Shown: positions 42,962 to 52,082, counted from the first letter of the stretch. The stretch: DNA of 64,000 nucleotides from Streptomyces sp. ISL-100 (GCF_018614615.1 NZ_JAGGOK010000049.1:62001-126000); one strand, 5' to 3'. Numbers and translations are program-made. The notes: generated from the sequence alone by a model not told the origin.

Positions 42962-43885
42962 GTGAGTGCTGCGACGACGCGAAGCCGAACCCCTGACCGC
43001 CTGTGCGCCGAGGCGGTAGACCTTGCCCGCGGGGCGGCCGAGGAGGCCGCCTTCCCCGGGGTGGTCGGCGAGCATGTCTCCCTCTTCGCGGAGGGTGACC
43101 GGGTAGTCACCCACCTCTTCGAATGCAAGGAACCCGGCTACCGGGGCTGGCGCTGGGCGGTGACGGTCACCCGCGCGTCGCGGGCCAAGCTGGTCACCCT
43201 CAACGAGACGGTGCTGCTGCCCGGGCCGGAGTCGCTGCTGGCGCCCGAGTGGGTGCCGTGGAGTGAGCGACTGCGCCCGGGGGACATGGGTCCTGGCGAC
43301 CTGCTCCCCACCGAGGCGGAGGACCTGCGCCTGGAGCCCGGCTACACCGGCGAGGACGCGCCGCCGCCGGACTCGGCTGTCTCGGAGGAGATGGCGGAGC
43401 TCGTCGAGGCGGAGGACGCCGAGGTCATGAACGGGCCGCCGGCGAGATTGCCGCTGGTTCCTTCGCGGGGTTCGATCGCGGCGGTGGCCGAAGAGCTGGG
43501 GATGCGGCGGGCGCGTGTCCTGTCGCGGTACGGGCTGCACATCGCGGCGGACCGCTGGGACGAGGCGTACGGCGCGAAGACCCCCATGGCGCAGGCCGCG
43601 CCCGCCACATGTGTCTCGTGTGCCTTCCTCGTGCCCCTGGCGGGGTCGCTGCGGCAGGCGTTCGGTGTCTGCGCGAACGAGTTCTCGCCGGCGGACGGGC
43701 GGGTCGTTTCGCTCGCCTACGGCTGTGGCGGGCATTCGGAGGCGGCGGTCATGCCGAAGCCCCTGCGGCCTCCGCCGCCGGTGCTGGACTCGATGGCCAC
43801 GGACGCGTTTCCGCTCCGCCCGGACCCGGAGGGCGGCTCGGTCCCGGCCACCCCGGACCCGACGGAAGACCTGGGCCACTCCTAG
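42962..43885 (+). CDS. DUF3027 family protein
   Basis: A 307-residue actinobacterial protein of unknown function. DUF3027 features are VSLFAEGDRVVTHLFECKEPGYRGWRWAVTVTRASR, VTLNETVLLPGPESLLAPEWVPWSERLRPGDMGPGDLLPT, and a Cys motif CVSCAFLVPLAGSLRQAFGVCANEFSPADGRVVSLAYGCGGHSE that looks like a zinc site. The stretch VRSRYG...EELGMRRARVLSRYGLHIAADRW resembles a helix-turn-helix. GTG at 42962 has AGGAGAG about 11 nt upstream. The sacsin-like gene follows on the same strand after an intergenic repeat. Confidence 0.92.
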   Translation: MSAATTRSRTPDRLCAEAVDLARGAAEEAAFPGVVGEHVSLFAEGDRVVTHLFECKEPGYRGWRWAVTVTRASRAKLVTLNETVLLPGPESLLAPEWVPWSERLRPGDMGPGDLLPTEAEDLRLEPGYTGEDAPPPDSAVSEEMAELVEAEDAEVMNGPPARLPLVPSRGSIAAVAEELGMRRARVLSRYGLHIAADRWDEAYGAKTPMAQAAPATCVSCAFLVPLAGSLRQAFGVCANEFSPADGRVVSLAYGCGGHSEAAVMPKPLRPPPPVLDSMATDAFPLRPDPEGGSVPATPDPTEDLGHS

Positions 43886-43889
43886 GCCC

Positions 43890-44010
43890 CCGGGCACCAT
43901 CCAGCCCCTCCGGCGATTGAGTAGCTGGGTCTGGGGCGGAGCCCCTCACGCGGCGGAGGCGCAGAGTGTCACAGCGGGACGGGGCGGGTGGGGAAAAGCC
44001 CAGCGCAGCG
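43890..44010. repeat. Dispersed Streptomyces intergenic repeat (copy D)
   Basis: CCAGCCCCTCCGGCGATTGAG, GGGGCGGAGCCCC, CGCGGCGGAGGC and GTGTCACAGCGGGACGGGG modules follow DUF3027. They are the reverse-oriented counterparts of the modules at 22945-23050. Confidence 0.75.
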
Positions 44011-44118
44011 ACCCGAACGGCAGGTGGCCGTCGCGCACGCATCGGCGCGGGATACTTGCGCCCCGTAGACGCGGGTAGGCGTTAGCCGAGCCGTACCTCA
44101 GGACGAGCGGAGACAAGC

Positions 44119-47100
44119 GTGAGCGTCAGGGCCACCGACGAGGCCGACCCCTTCGGGACCGCGCGGCTGCGGCGCGGCGTGCTCGACGCGTGGAGCGCGA
44201 GCCCCGCCCGCTTCCGCGAGGACGCCAACGCCGAGGAGGACCTCGCCCTCGGCGGCTACCGCGACCGCCTCGTCGTCGAGCTCGCCCAGAACGCCGCCGA
44301 CGCCGCCGCCCGCGCCGGCGTGACCGGCCGGCTCCGCCTCACCCTGCACGCGGCGTCCGGGGACGCCCCCGCGATCCTCGCCGCCGCCAACACCGGCGCC
44401 CCCCTCGACGCCGCCGGCGTCGAATCGCTCAGCACGCTGCGCGCATCCGCCAAGCGGGAAGAAAAAGTCGGCGCCGTCGGCCGCTTCGGTGTCGGTTTCG
44501 CCGCCGTTCTCGCCGTCAGCGACGAGCCCGCCGTCCTCGGCCGCCACGGCGGAGTCCGCTGGTCCCTGGCCGAGGCCAGGGAACTGGCCGTGGACGCCGC
44601 CCAGACCGCCCCCGGCCTCGGCGAAGAGCTGCGCCGCCGCGACGGCCACGTGCCCCTGCTGCGGCTCCCGCTCCCGGCGGAAGGCTCCGCCCCCGCCGGC
44701 TACGACACCGTCGTGGTCCTGCCCCTGCGCGACGGCGGCGCCGTAGACCTCGCCCAGCACCTCCTCGACGCCATCGACGACGCGCTGCTGCTCACGCTCC
44801 CCGGTCTCGCCGAGATCGTCGTCGAGACCCCGGACGGCGCCACCCGTACGCTCACGCGGGCCGAGCAGGACGCGTACGTACACATCGACGACACAGTGGG
44901 CACCACCACCCGCACCACCCGCTGGCGCACCGTCACCCGCTCCGGTGTCCTGCAGCCCGCTCTCCTCGCGGACCGGCCCGTCGAGGAGCGCCTGCGCCCC
45001 CACTGGGCCGTCACCTGGGCCGTCCCGGTGGACGACGAGGGCGCGCCGCAGCGGCCCACCACCGCGCCCGTCGTGCACGCCCCGACGCCGACCGACGAAC
45101 CGCTCGGTGTACCCGCCCTCCTCATCGCGTCGCTGCCGCTCGACACCACCCGCCGCCACCCCGCGCCCGGCCCGCTCACCGACTTCCTCGTGCAGCGCGC
45201 CGCCGACGCGTACGCAGAACTGCTCGGCGACTGGGAGCCGGTGTCCACCGGGACGGTGGACCTCGTGCCCGGGCCGCTCGGCAAGGGCGAGCTGGACGGC
45301 GCCCTGCGCGCCGCCGTCATCGAGCGGCTGCCCCGCGTCGCCTTCCTCGCGCCGGCCGCGCCGTCCGAGGAGCTCACCGCGCTGCGCCCGTTCGAGGCGG
45401 AGGTCGTCGAGGGCGCGGGCGCCGACACCGTCCGCGTCATGGCGGAGGTGCTGCCGACCCTGCTGCCCGCCGGTCTTGAACGCCGCGCCGAGCTGCGCAC
45501 CCTCGGCGTCGGCCGGCTCCCGCTCGGCGACGCCATCGAGCGCCTCGCGGGCGTCGAGCGCGAGCCGTCCTGGTGGCGGCGGCTGTACGAGTCCCTGGCG
45601 GGCGTCGACCCCGACCGCCTGTCCGGGCTGCCGGTTCCGCTGGCAAGCGGCCGTACGGTCATCGGTCCCCGCCAGGTGCTCCTGCCCCTGTCCAGTGACG
45701 CGGACGCCGCCGCCCCCGAGCAGCTCGCCCGCCTCGGCCTCAAGGTCGCCCACCCCGACGCCACCCACCCCCTCCTCGAAAAGCTCGGCGCGCTCCCCGC
45801 CACCCCCCGCGCCGTCCTGACCACCCCTCAGGTCCGGGCCGCCGTCGCCGCCTCCATGGACGAGGGCGGCCAGATCTGGGACGAGGACGCCCCCGACGCC
45901 GAGGAGCTGGCGGAAACCGTCCTGGCCCTCGTACGGGACGCCGACCTGTCGCCCGGCGACGAGCCCTGGCTCGGCGCCCTCGCCCTCCCCGACGAGGACG
46001 GCGAGCTCTCGCCCGCCGGTGAACTCGTCCTGCCCGGCAGCCCGTTCGCCCAGATCATGCGCGAGGGCGAACTGGCCCTGTGCGAGGCCGAGCTGGCCGA
46101 CCGCTGGGGCGAGCAGCCGCTCACCGCCTGCGGTGTGCTGGCCACGTTCGCGCTCGTACGCACAACGGACATTGTTCTTGACCCGGATGAATTCGAGCCG
46201 CGCGACGGCGATTACGCCGAGCCCGACGACGCCGGGCTGCTCGACGCCGTGGACGTGTGGTGCGAGGACATCCTCGACCAGCTGCCGGAGACCTCCGTGC
46301 CGCCGGTGGCCACCGAGATCGTCGCCGTACGGGACCTGGACCTGGTCGACGACGACAAGTGGCCGCAGGCCCTCGCGCTGCTCGCGCAGCCGCCGCTGCG
46401 GGACGCGCTGACCCAGCCCGTGCGCGTACTGCTGCCGGACGGCACGACGCAGTCCGTACGCCCGTACACCGCGTGGTGGCTGCGCGACCACCCCGTGCTC
46501 GACGGCCGCCGTCCGGCAGGTCTGCGTTCGGCGGGCGGCGACCCGCTCCTCGAAGGGCTCTACACCTCTGCGAACGCGACCGGATTCGACGACGAGCAGG
46601 TGCTGAGGGCGCTCGGCGTACGGACGTCCGTCGCGGCGCTGCTGGGCGAGCCCGGCGGCGCCGCCGAGCTCCTCGGCCGCCTCGCGGACCCGGACCGTAC
46701 GGTCACCGCACCCCAACTCCACGCGCTCTACGGCGCGCTGGCCGACCTCGACCCAGAGCAGGTCACCCTCCCCGACGAGCTGCGCGCGGTCGTGGACGGC
46801 GAGGTGCGGGTGGTCGACGCGGCGGACGCGGTGGTCGCGGACGCCCCCGACCTGTTGCCGCTCACCTCGGGGCTGCCGCTGCTGCCGGTGGCCCCGTCCA
46901 GGGCCGCCGACCTGGCGGAGCTGCTCCAGGTACGCCGCCTCAGCGAGTCGGCGGAGGCCGAGGTGACGTCCGAGGGTGTGGAGCACGAGGTTCCGGAAGC
47001 GGTACGGGACCTGCTCGGTGCCGGCACCCCGGCGACGTATATCGAACATGAAGAGCTTCTCGCGGGCGGCGTCGAGCTGGACTGGCGCCGCACGCCCGAC

Positions 47101-47247
47101 GGAGTCGTCCACGCGGCGACCCTGGAGGGTGTGGCAGCGGGTCTTGCCTGGTCGGCGGGCCAGTGGCCGCGCCGATTCGAGGTGGCGGCACTGATCGAAG
47201 ACCCGTCGCGGACGGAAGAATTGGCGCGGGACCGCTGGTTCGACTGA
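44119..47247 (+). CDS. Sacsin/Hsp90-like GHKL ATPase protein
   Basis: A 1042-residue cytoplasmic protein with an N-terminal Hsp90-type GHKL ATP-binding domain like that of sacsin. The N-box is DRLVVELAQNAADAAARAGV (about residues 49-68), the G1 box AANTGAPLDAAGVESLSTLRAS and the G2 box KVGAVGRFGVGFAAVLAVSDEP (about 115-137). The remaining 800 residues are alpha/beta-rich and acidic with no other domain that I recognise. No signal peptide or membrane segment is present. GTG at 44119 follows GGACGAGCGGAGAC. It is conserved next to DUF3027 in Streptomyces as I recall. A chaperone-like or quality-control role is inferred only from the ATPase domain. Confidence 0.88.
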   Translation: MSVRATDEADPFGTARLRRGVLDAWSASPARFREDANAEEDLALGGYRDRLVVELAQNAADAAARAGVTGRLRLTLHAASGDAPAILAAANTGAPLDAAGVESLSTLRASAKREEKVGAVGRFGVGFAAVLAVSDEPAVLGRHGGVRWSLAEARELAVDAAQTAPGLGEELRRRDGHVPLLRLPLPAEGSAPAGYDTVVVLPLRDGGAVDLAQHLLDAIDDALLLTLPGLAEIVVETPDGATRTLTRAEQDAYVHIDDTVGTTTRTTRWRTVTRSGVLQPALLADRPVEERLRPHWAVTWAVPVDDEGAPQRPTTAPVVHAPTPTDEPLGVPALLIASLPLDTTRRHPAPGPLTDFLVQRAADAYAELLGDWEPVSTGTVDLVPGPLGKGELDGALRAAVIERLPRVAFLAPAAPSEELTALRPFEAEVVEGAGADTVRVMAEVLPTLLPAGLERRAELRTLGVGRLPLGDAIERLAGVEREPSWWRRLYESLAGVDPDRLSGLPVPLASGRTVIGPRQVLLPLSSDADAAAPEQLARLGLKVAHPDATHPLLEKLGALPATPRAVLTTPQVRAAVAASMDEGGQIWDEDAPDAEELAETVLALVRDADLSPGDEPWLGALALPDEDGELSPAGELVLPGSPFAQIMREGELALCEAELADRWGEQPLTACGVLATFALVRTTDIVLDPDEFEPRDGDYAEPDDAGLLDAVDVWCEDILDQLPETSVPPVATEIVAVRDLDLVDDDKWPQALALLAQPPLRDALTQPVRVLLPDGTTQSVRPYTAWWLRDHPVLDGRRPAGLRSAGGDPLLEGLYTSANATGFDDEQVLRALGVRTSVAALLGEPGGAAELLGRLADPDRTVTAPQLHALYGALADLDPEQVTLPDELRAVVDGEVRVVDAADAVVADAPDLLPLTSGLPLLPVAPSRAADLAELLQVRRLSESAEAEVTSEGVEHEVPEAVRDLLGAGTPATYIEHEELLAGGVELDWRRTPDGVVHAATLEGVAAGLAWSAGQWPRRFEVAALIEDPSRTEELARDRWFD

Positions 47248-47304
47248 TTTTATTGTTTACGAACTCTCCGCAGGCTCCCTACACTTCGTTCGACACTCCA
47301 GATC

Positions 47305-47335
47305 CCGCCGGGGGGAAAACACGGCGGGGTCGCAT
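47305..47335 (+). promoter_or_regulatory. Duplicated 5' hairpin element, copy 1
   Basis: This 31-nt block (stem CCGCCG/CGGCGG around GGGGGAAAACA, then GGTCGCAT) recurs identically at 48313-48343, in each case about 20 nt before the start codon of a duplicated secreted-protein gene. It may be a leader hairpin or binding site. Confidence 0.6.
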
Positions 47336-47355
47336 TCATGTGGGGACGTACATAC

Positions 47356-48186
47356 ATGCGCATTCGTGCCACTGTGGCCGCCGTTTCGGGCGCCCTGGCT
47401 CTGTCCGCCTTCGCTGTCCCGGTCGCTCAGGCCGAGGACTCCCCGAAGCCGGGCAGCCTGTCGGCCTTCGGCGGACAGGCTCCTGCCGACGAGATCGTCG
47501 GCGACACCACGATCTCCAACGTCGTCATCAACGGCGGCAAGGACATCGTTCTCGGCACCACGGCAGCGAAGACCATCACGGTCTCGCTGACGGCGACCGA
47601 CCCGTCCGGCATTGAGGACGCGTACATCGACCTCTGGCACGGCGCGTCGGTCGACGACTCTGACGGCTGGCTCGTCCCGAACGAGGACGTCGCCACCTGC
47701 ACGGCGTCCAGCGCCACGACGTCGACGTGCAAGCTCACGATCACGGTCGACCCGCAGCTCGACCTGTACAAGAACTCCCTCGCGGGCACTTGGAAGGTCA
47801 CGGCCGCCGCCCTGGGCAAGGACGGCGACATGATGTGGAAGGACGCGTACAAGACGCACCGCGTCCAGCGCTTCTCGAAGCTCACGGCCAACGCCTCCCC
47901 GGAGCCGGTCGTGAAGGGCAAGACCATCACGATCACGGGCAAGCTCTCCCGCGCCAACTGGGAGACGTCCACCTACGCGGGCTACTCCGCCCAGCCGGTG
48001 AAGCTCCAGTTCCGTAAGGCCGGCACCACCACGTACACCACCGTCAAGACGGTGAACACGAACAGCACCGGCAACCTGTCGACGACCGTCACAGCGGCGT
48101 CCGACGGTTACTGGCGCTACTCGTTCGCGGGTACGTCCACCACCCCCGCGGTCTCCGCGGCCGGTGACTACCTCGACGTGCGCTAA
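47356..48186 (+). CDS. Secreted hypothetical protein, tandem paralogue 1
   Basis: A 276-residue exported protein: Sec signal peptide MRIRATVAAVSGALALSAFAVPVAQA, then two beta-rich domains. The C-terminal domain (about residues 175-276) has an Ig-like/adhesin character (LTANASPEPVVKGKTITI...GYSAQPVKLQFRKAGTTTY...SFAGTSTTPAV). A Cys pair (CTASSATTSTC) may form a disulfide. The product has no named function. The next gene is a close tandem copy. ATG at 47356 follows GGGGA; ATG at 47338 would spoil the signal peptide. Confidence 0.85.
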   Translation: MRIRATVAAVSGALALSAFAVPVAQAEDSPKPGSLSAFGGQAPADEIVGDTTISNVVINGGKDIVLGTTAAKTITVSLTATDPSGIEDAYIDLWHGASVDDSDGWLVPNEDVATCTASSATTSTCKLTITVDPQLDLYKNSLAGTWKVTAAALGKDGDMMWKDAYKTHRVQRFSKLTANASPEPVVKGKTITITGKLSRANWETSTYAGYSAQPVKLQFRKAGTTTYTTVKTVNTNSTGNLSTTVTAASDGYWRYSFAGTSTTPAVSAAGDYLDVR

Positions 48187-48234
48187 GCACTGATCACGCA
48201 GCACTGATCACGCAGCACTGATCATGCAGCACTG
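48187..48234 (+). repeat. 14-bp tandem repeat after paralogue 1
   Basis: GCACTGATCACGCA occurs in 3.4 consecutive copies (third copy with one change), beginning right after the TAA stop codon. Each unit contains the palindrome TGATCA. Confidence 0.95.
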
Positions 48235-48241
48235 AAACAAG

Positions 48242-48283
48242 CGGCGGCCGCCCCGGAGCCAGCTCGGCTCAAGGCGGCCGCCG
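48242..48283 (+). terminator. Terminator of paralogue 1
   Basis: CGGCGGCCGCC (48242-48252) and GGCGGCCGCCG (48273-48283) form an 11-bp perfect stem with a 20-nt loop, between the two duplicated genes. Confidence 0.7.
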
Positions 48284-48312
48284 TCTCGTGCTCGATCGAG
48301 CATTCCAAGATT

Positions 48313-48343
48313 CCGCCGGGGGGAAAACACGGCGGGGTCGCAT
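48313..48343 (+). promoter_or_regulatory. Duplicated 5' hairpin element, copy 2
   Basis: Identical over 31 nt to 47305-47335, exactly 1008 bp downstream of it, in front of the second paralogue. Confidence 0.6.
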
Positions 48344-48360
48344 AAAAAATGGGGACTTTC

Positions 48361-49200
48361 ATGCGCATTCGTACCACTGTGGCTGCCGTTTCCGGCGCCC
48401 TGGCTCTCTCCGCCTTCGCTGTCCCGGCCGCCCAGGCCGACTACGAGCCGAAGCCGGCCTCCGACCGGGCAGCGGCCTTCGCCTCTCAGGCACCGGCCGA
48501 CGAGATCGACGGCGACACCCGCATCACGAAGGTGGTCGTCAACGGCGGCAAGGCTCTCTCGCTCGGCACCACTGCGACGAAGACCATCACCGCCGAGGTC
48601 ACCGCGACCGACGCGGCCGGGATCCTCGAGATCCACTCGTTCCTGTGGAACGGCCCCGGCGACAAGCCCGAGGAAGACGCCATCGGCTTCTTCGGTCCGA
48701 CCAGCCCGACCGGCACCTGCACCGAGGTCAACGCGACGACCTCGACGTGCAAGTACAGCATCGAGATCGACCCGGCGGCCATGGAGAACAAGATCGCCGG
48801 CACCTGGAAGCTGTGGGTCTCGGCCATCGGCAACGACGGTGACTCGCACACCAACGGCGTCGCCGGTACGACGAAGATCCTGCGCGCCTCGACGCTGACG
48901 GCCAACGCCTCCCCGGAGCCGGTCGTGAAGGGCAAGACCATCACGATCACGGGCAAGCTGGCCCGCGCCAACTGGGACACCGACGTCTACGCCGGCTACT
49001 CCGCCCAGCCGGCGAAGCTCCAGTTCCGCAAGGCGGGCACCACCACGTACAGCACCGTCAAGACGGTGAACACGAACAGCACCGGCAACCTGAAGACCAC
49101 CGTCACCGCCGCCTCGGACGGCTACTGGCGCTGGACCTTCGCGGGTTCGTCGACGACCGCCCCGGTCACGGCCGCCGGCGACTACCTCGACGTGCGCTAA
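48361..49200 (+). CDS. Secreted hypothetical protein, tandem paralogue 2
   Basis: A 279-residue exported protein with a nearly identical signal peptide (MRIRTTVAAVSGALALSAFAVPAAQA) and C-terminal domain to paralogue 1, while the middle third (residues about 85-160) has diverged strongly, including the spacing of its Cys pair (CTEVNATTSTC). Both end AAGDYLDVR. GGGGA lies five nt before ATG. The duplication includes the 5' leader element, so the two genes probably share regulation. Function unknown. Confidence 0.85.
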   Translation: MRIRTTVAAVSGALALSAFAVPAAQADYEPKPASDRAAAFASQAPADEIDGDTRITKVVVNGGKALSLGTTATKTITAEVTATDAAGILEIHSFLWNGPGDKPEEDAIGFFGPTSPTGTCTEVNATTSTCKYSIEIDPAAMENKIAGTWKLWVSAIGNDGDSHTNGVAGTTKILRASTLTANASPEPVVKGKTITITGKLARANWDTDVYAGYSAQPAKLQFRKAGTTTYSTVKTVNTNSTGNLKTTVTAASDGYWRWTFAGSSTTAPVTAAGDYLDVR

Positions 49201-49228
49201 GCACCACCCGAGCGCACCCAGGCAGTAA

Positions 49229-49243
49229 CCCGCGCTAAGCGGG
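49229..49243. terminator. Small hairpin between paralogue 2 and the P-type ATPase
   Basis: CCCGC-GCTAA-GCGGG, followed by AAAGCGG. It overlaps the end of the convergent ATPase gene and may terminate both units weakly. Confidence 0.4.
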
Positions 49244-51649
49244 AAAGCGGCGGCCGACCCAGCGCCACACCAGCTCCAGGGCGGCCGCCGCCACCGCCGC
49301 GATGCCCACCGCCAGCCACGGCATCGTCGTACCGACCAGCCGCAACGCGAAGAACTCCTGCAGCCACGGCACCACGAGTACGACGACGAAGCCGAGGCTC
49401 ATCGCGGCCACCAGGCCGACGCGCCACCAGGTGTACGGGCGGGCGATGATCGCCAGCACCCAGATCGACACCAGGAAGAGCGTCAGCGTCGCGGTGCTCG
49501 TCTCGGCGGGCAGGGCGTCCGGGCCCCGGTAGTGGGTGCGGGCGATCAGGTACGTACAGAAGGTCGCGCTCGCGGCGATGATGCCGCCGGGGATCGAGTA
49601 CCGCATCACCCTGCGTACGAAGTTCGGCTGGGCCCGCTCCTTGTTGGGCGCCAGCGCCAGGAAGAACGCCGGGACGCCGATCGTCAGCGTCGACAGCAGG
49701 GTCAAGTGCCGTGGCAGGAACGGGTACTCGACCTGCGAGCAGACCACCAGGATCGCCAGCAGCACCGAGTAGACCGTCTTCGTCAGGAAGAGGGTCGCGA
49801 CCCGCGTGATGTTGCCGATGACCCGGCGCCCCTCGGCCACCACCGACGGCAGCGTCGCGAAGCTGTTGTTGAGCAGCACGATCTGCGCGACCGCCCGCGT
49901 CGCCTCCGACCCCGAGCCCATCGCGACCCCGATGTCGGCGTCCTTGAGCGCGAGTACGTCGTTGACGCCGTCGCCCGTCATCGCGACCGTGTGGCCCTTC
50001 GACTGCATCGCCCCGACCATGTCGCGCTTCTGCCGCGGGGTGACCCGGCCGAAGACCGCGTTCTCGTCCAGTGCCTGCGCCATCTCCGCGCGCTCGGCGG
50101 GCAGCGTACGGGCGTCGATGGTGTTCGCGGCGCCCGGCATGTCGAGCTTGGCCGCCACCGCGCCGACGGACACCGCGTTGTCGCCGGAGATGACCTTCGT
50201 GGCGACGTTCTGCTCGGCGAAGTACTGGAGGGTGTCGGCGGCCTCGGGGCGCAGCCGCTGGTCCAGGACGACCAGGGCGGTCGCGTGCGAGCCGTCCGTG
50301 ACCTGCGGGTCGTCGAGTCCGCCCCGGTCCGGGGTGACGCGGGTGAGCAGCAGGACGCGCAGACCCTGCTTGTTGAGCAGGTCGATCTCGTCGAGGTACG
50401 GGTCGCCCTCGGGCAGCAGCACATCGGGCGCGCCGAGCAGCCACGAGCTGCTGCTGCCGTCGCCCTCGGTGAAGCTCGCCCCGCTGTACTTGCGGGCGGA
50501 GGAGAAGGGCAGCGCCTGCGTACAGCGCCAGGAGTCGGTGTGTGGGTAGGCGTTCTTGATCGCCTGGAGGCTGGCGTTCGGCCGCGGGTCGGACTCGCCG
50601 AGGGCGCCGAGCACGGTGTGTACGTACGCCTCGTCGGAGCCGGAGCCGGAGCCGGAGCTGTCCAGCGGTCGCACCTCGGTGACGTCCATGCCGCCCTCGG
50701 TGAGCGTGCCCGTCTTGTCGAGGCAGACCACGTCGACCCGCGCGAGGCCTTCGATCGCGGGCAGCTCCTGCACGAGGCACTGCTTGCGGCCGAGCCGGAT
50801 CACACCGACCGCGAAGGCGACCGAGGTGAGCAAAACCAGGCCCTCGGGGATCATCGGGACAATGCCGCCGACCGTGCGCGCGACGGAGTTCCTGAGCTCG
50901 TTCTCCTTGACGACCAGCTGGCTGATGATCAGGCCGATCGACGTCGGGACCATCAGCCAGGTCACGAACTTGAGGATCTGGTTGATGCCGCTGCGCAGCT
51001 CGGAGTGGACGAGCGTGAACCGGGACGCCTCCTCGGCGAGCTGGGTCGCGTACGCCTCGCGGCCGACCTTGGTGGCGGTGAACGCGCCGCCGCCCGCGAC
51101 GACGAAGCTGCCGGACATCACCTGCTCGCCGCGCTGCTTGAGCACCGGGTCGGCTTCACCGGTGAGGAGTGACTCGTCGACCTCCAGGCTGTCGGTCTCG
51201 ACGACCTCGCCGTCGACGACGACCTTGTCGCCGGGCCCGAGCTCCACCAGGTCGCCGAGGACGATCTCGGAGGTCGACACCTCGGCGGACACACCGTCGC
51301 GGCGGACCTTGGGCCTGGCCTCGCCGATGACGGCGAGGCTGTCGAGCGTCTTCTTGGCGCGCAGCTCCTGGACGATGCCGATCGCGGTGTTGGCGACGAT
51401 GACGAAGCCGAAGAGGCTGTCCTGGATCGGCGCGACGAAGAGCATGATCACCCACAGCACGCCGATGATCGCGTTGAAGCGGGTGAAGACGTTGGACCGG
51501 ATGATCTCGACGGCGGAGCGCGAGCTGCGCACCGGTACGTCGTTGACCTCGCCCCGGGCGACCCGCTCGGCGACCTCGGCAGTGGTGAGCCCGGTGGGCC
51601 GGGGCCCCACGACGGTCCCGTCGGTATTGATCTCTGCCCGCTGCGTCAT
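49235..51649 (-). CDS. P-type cation ATPase, CtpE-like (probable Ca2+)
   Basis: An 804-residue P-type ATPase with LTGEAD (actuator), the phosphorylated Asp311 in CLDKTGTLTEGG, and TGDGVNDVLALKDADIGVAMGSGSEATR. The M4 motif is PEGL (268-271), as in P2-type pumps and mycobacterial CtpE, which carries Ca2+ needed for cell-envelope integrity; no CPx or HMA metal site is present, so a heavy-metal role is unlikely. A Ser-Gly run (SSGSGSGSDE) lies in the nucleotide domain. ATG at 51649 gives MTQRAEINTDGT; no clear ribosome binding site is seen. Confidence 0.88.
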   Translation of the reverse strand: MTQRAEINTDGTVVGPRPTGLTTAEVAERVARGEVNDVPVRSSRSAVEIIRSNVFTRFNAIIGVLWVIMLFVAPIQDSLFGFVIVANTAIGIVQELRAKKTLDSLAVIGEARPKVRRDGVSAEVSTSEIVLGDLVELGPGDKVVVDGEVVETDSLEVDESLLTGEADPVLKQRGEQVMSGSFVVAGGGAFTATKVGREAYATQLAEEASRFTLVHSELRSGINQILKFVTWLMVPTSIGLIISQLVVKENELRNSVARTVGGIVPMIPEGLVLLTSVAFAVGVIRLGRKQCLVQELPAIEGLARVDVVCLDKTGTLTEGGMDVTEVRPLDSSGSGSGSDEAYVHTVLGALGESDPRPNASLQAIKNAYPHTDSWRCTQALPFSSARKYSGASFTEGDGSSSSWLLGAPDVLLPEGDPYLDEIDLLNKQGLRVLLLTRVTPDRGGLDDPQVTDGSHATALVVLDQRLRPEAADTLQYFAEQNVATKVISGDNAVSVGAVAAKLDMPGAANTIDARTLPAERAEMAQALDENAVFGRVTPRQKRDMVGAMQSKGHTVAMTGDGVNDVLALKDADIGVAMGSGSEATRAVAQIVLLNNSFATLPSVVAEGRRVIGNITRVATLFLTKTVYSVLLAILVVCSQVEYPFLPRHLTLLSTLTIGVPAFFLALAPNKERAQPNFVRRVMRYSIPGGIIAASATFCTYLIARTHYRGPDALPAETSTATLTLFLVSIWVLAIIARPYTWWRVGLVAAMSLGFVVVLVVPWLQEFFALRLVGTTMPWLAVGIAAVAAAALELVWRWVGRRFPA

Positions 51650-51761
51650 GAATTCGACGGTACGACCGGATGTGCTGATTGACCCGTCGAGTGGCGGAAG
51701 ATCGGACCGGAGTATGACGGGGATGGGCCTGTGGTTGTACGGGCCGTTCCCCTCGGGGGGT

Positions 51762-52082
51762 TTACGCGTCCGGGTCCGGGGCGGGGGTTCCGGTGCCGTC
51801 GCCAGAGGTCGTCCGTGTCGTCCGGTCCGCCGCCTTCGAGGCCTCCGCACGCTTGATCGCCCGGTCGCGCCCGCGCACGTACCAAATGCCGATGAGCCCG
51901 AGTCCGGCGCCGGCCAGGCAGGTCCACACCCACCACGTCGCGTCCCGGTCGTCGAACCAGCCGTAGAAGGGGAGCTGCACCAGGAAGAGGACGAACCAGA
52001 GGATCGTGCCGCCGACGATGGTGGCGACGACGGGCCCCTCAAGGGGCTCGGGTGCCTCGTGCTTGGGGGTCCACTTCGCCAT
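51762..52082 (-). CDS. DUF2530 small membrane protein
   Basis: A 106-residue protein with two membrane segments (VVATIVGGTILWFVLFLVQL and WVWTCLAGAGLGLIGIWYVRGRDRA) and the DUF2530 sequence PLEGPVVATIVGGTILWFV...WWVWTCLAGAGLGLIG. The tail is charged and disordered. It commonly neighbours the NCS2 permease and MarR genes found just upstream in the window, as I recall. Function unknown. Confidence 0.9.
   Translation of the reverse strand: MAKWTPKHEAPEPLEGPVVATIVGGTILWFVLFLVQLPFYGWFDDRDATWWVWTCLAGAGLGLIGIWYVRGRDRAIKRAEASKAADRTTRTTSGDGTGTPAPDPDA

Noticed and set aside
44098..47112. A 1004-codon minus-strand frame opposite the sacsin-like gene
   Set aside because: Antisense shadow; the plus-strand frame has GHKL motifs and correct codon bias.
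48187..48234. Short direct repeats considered as a CRISPR array
   Set aside because: Units are 14 bp and contiguous with no spacers; the 11-bp run at 58541-58585 is rejected for the same reason. No cas genes are present.
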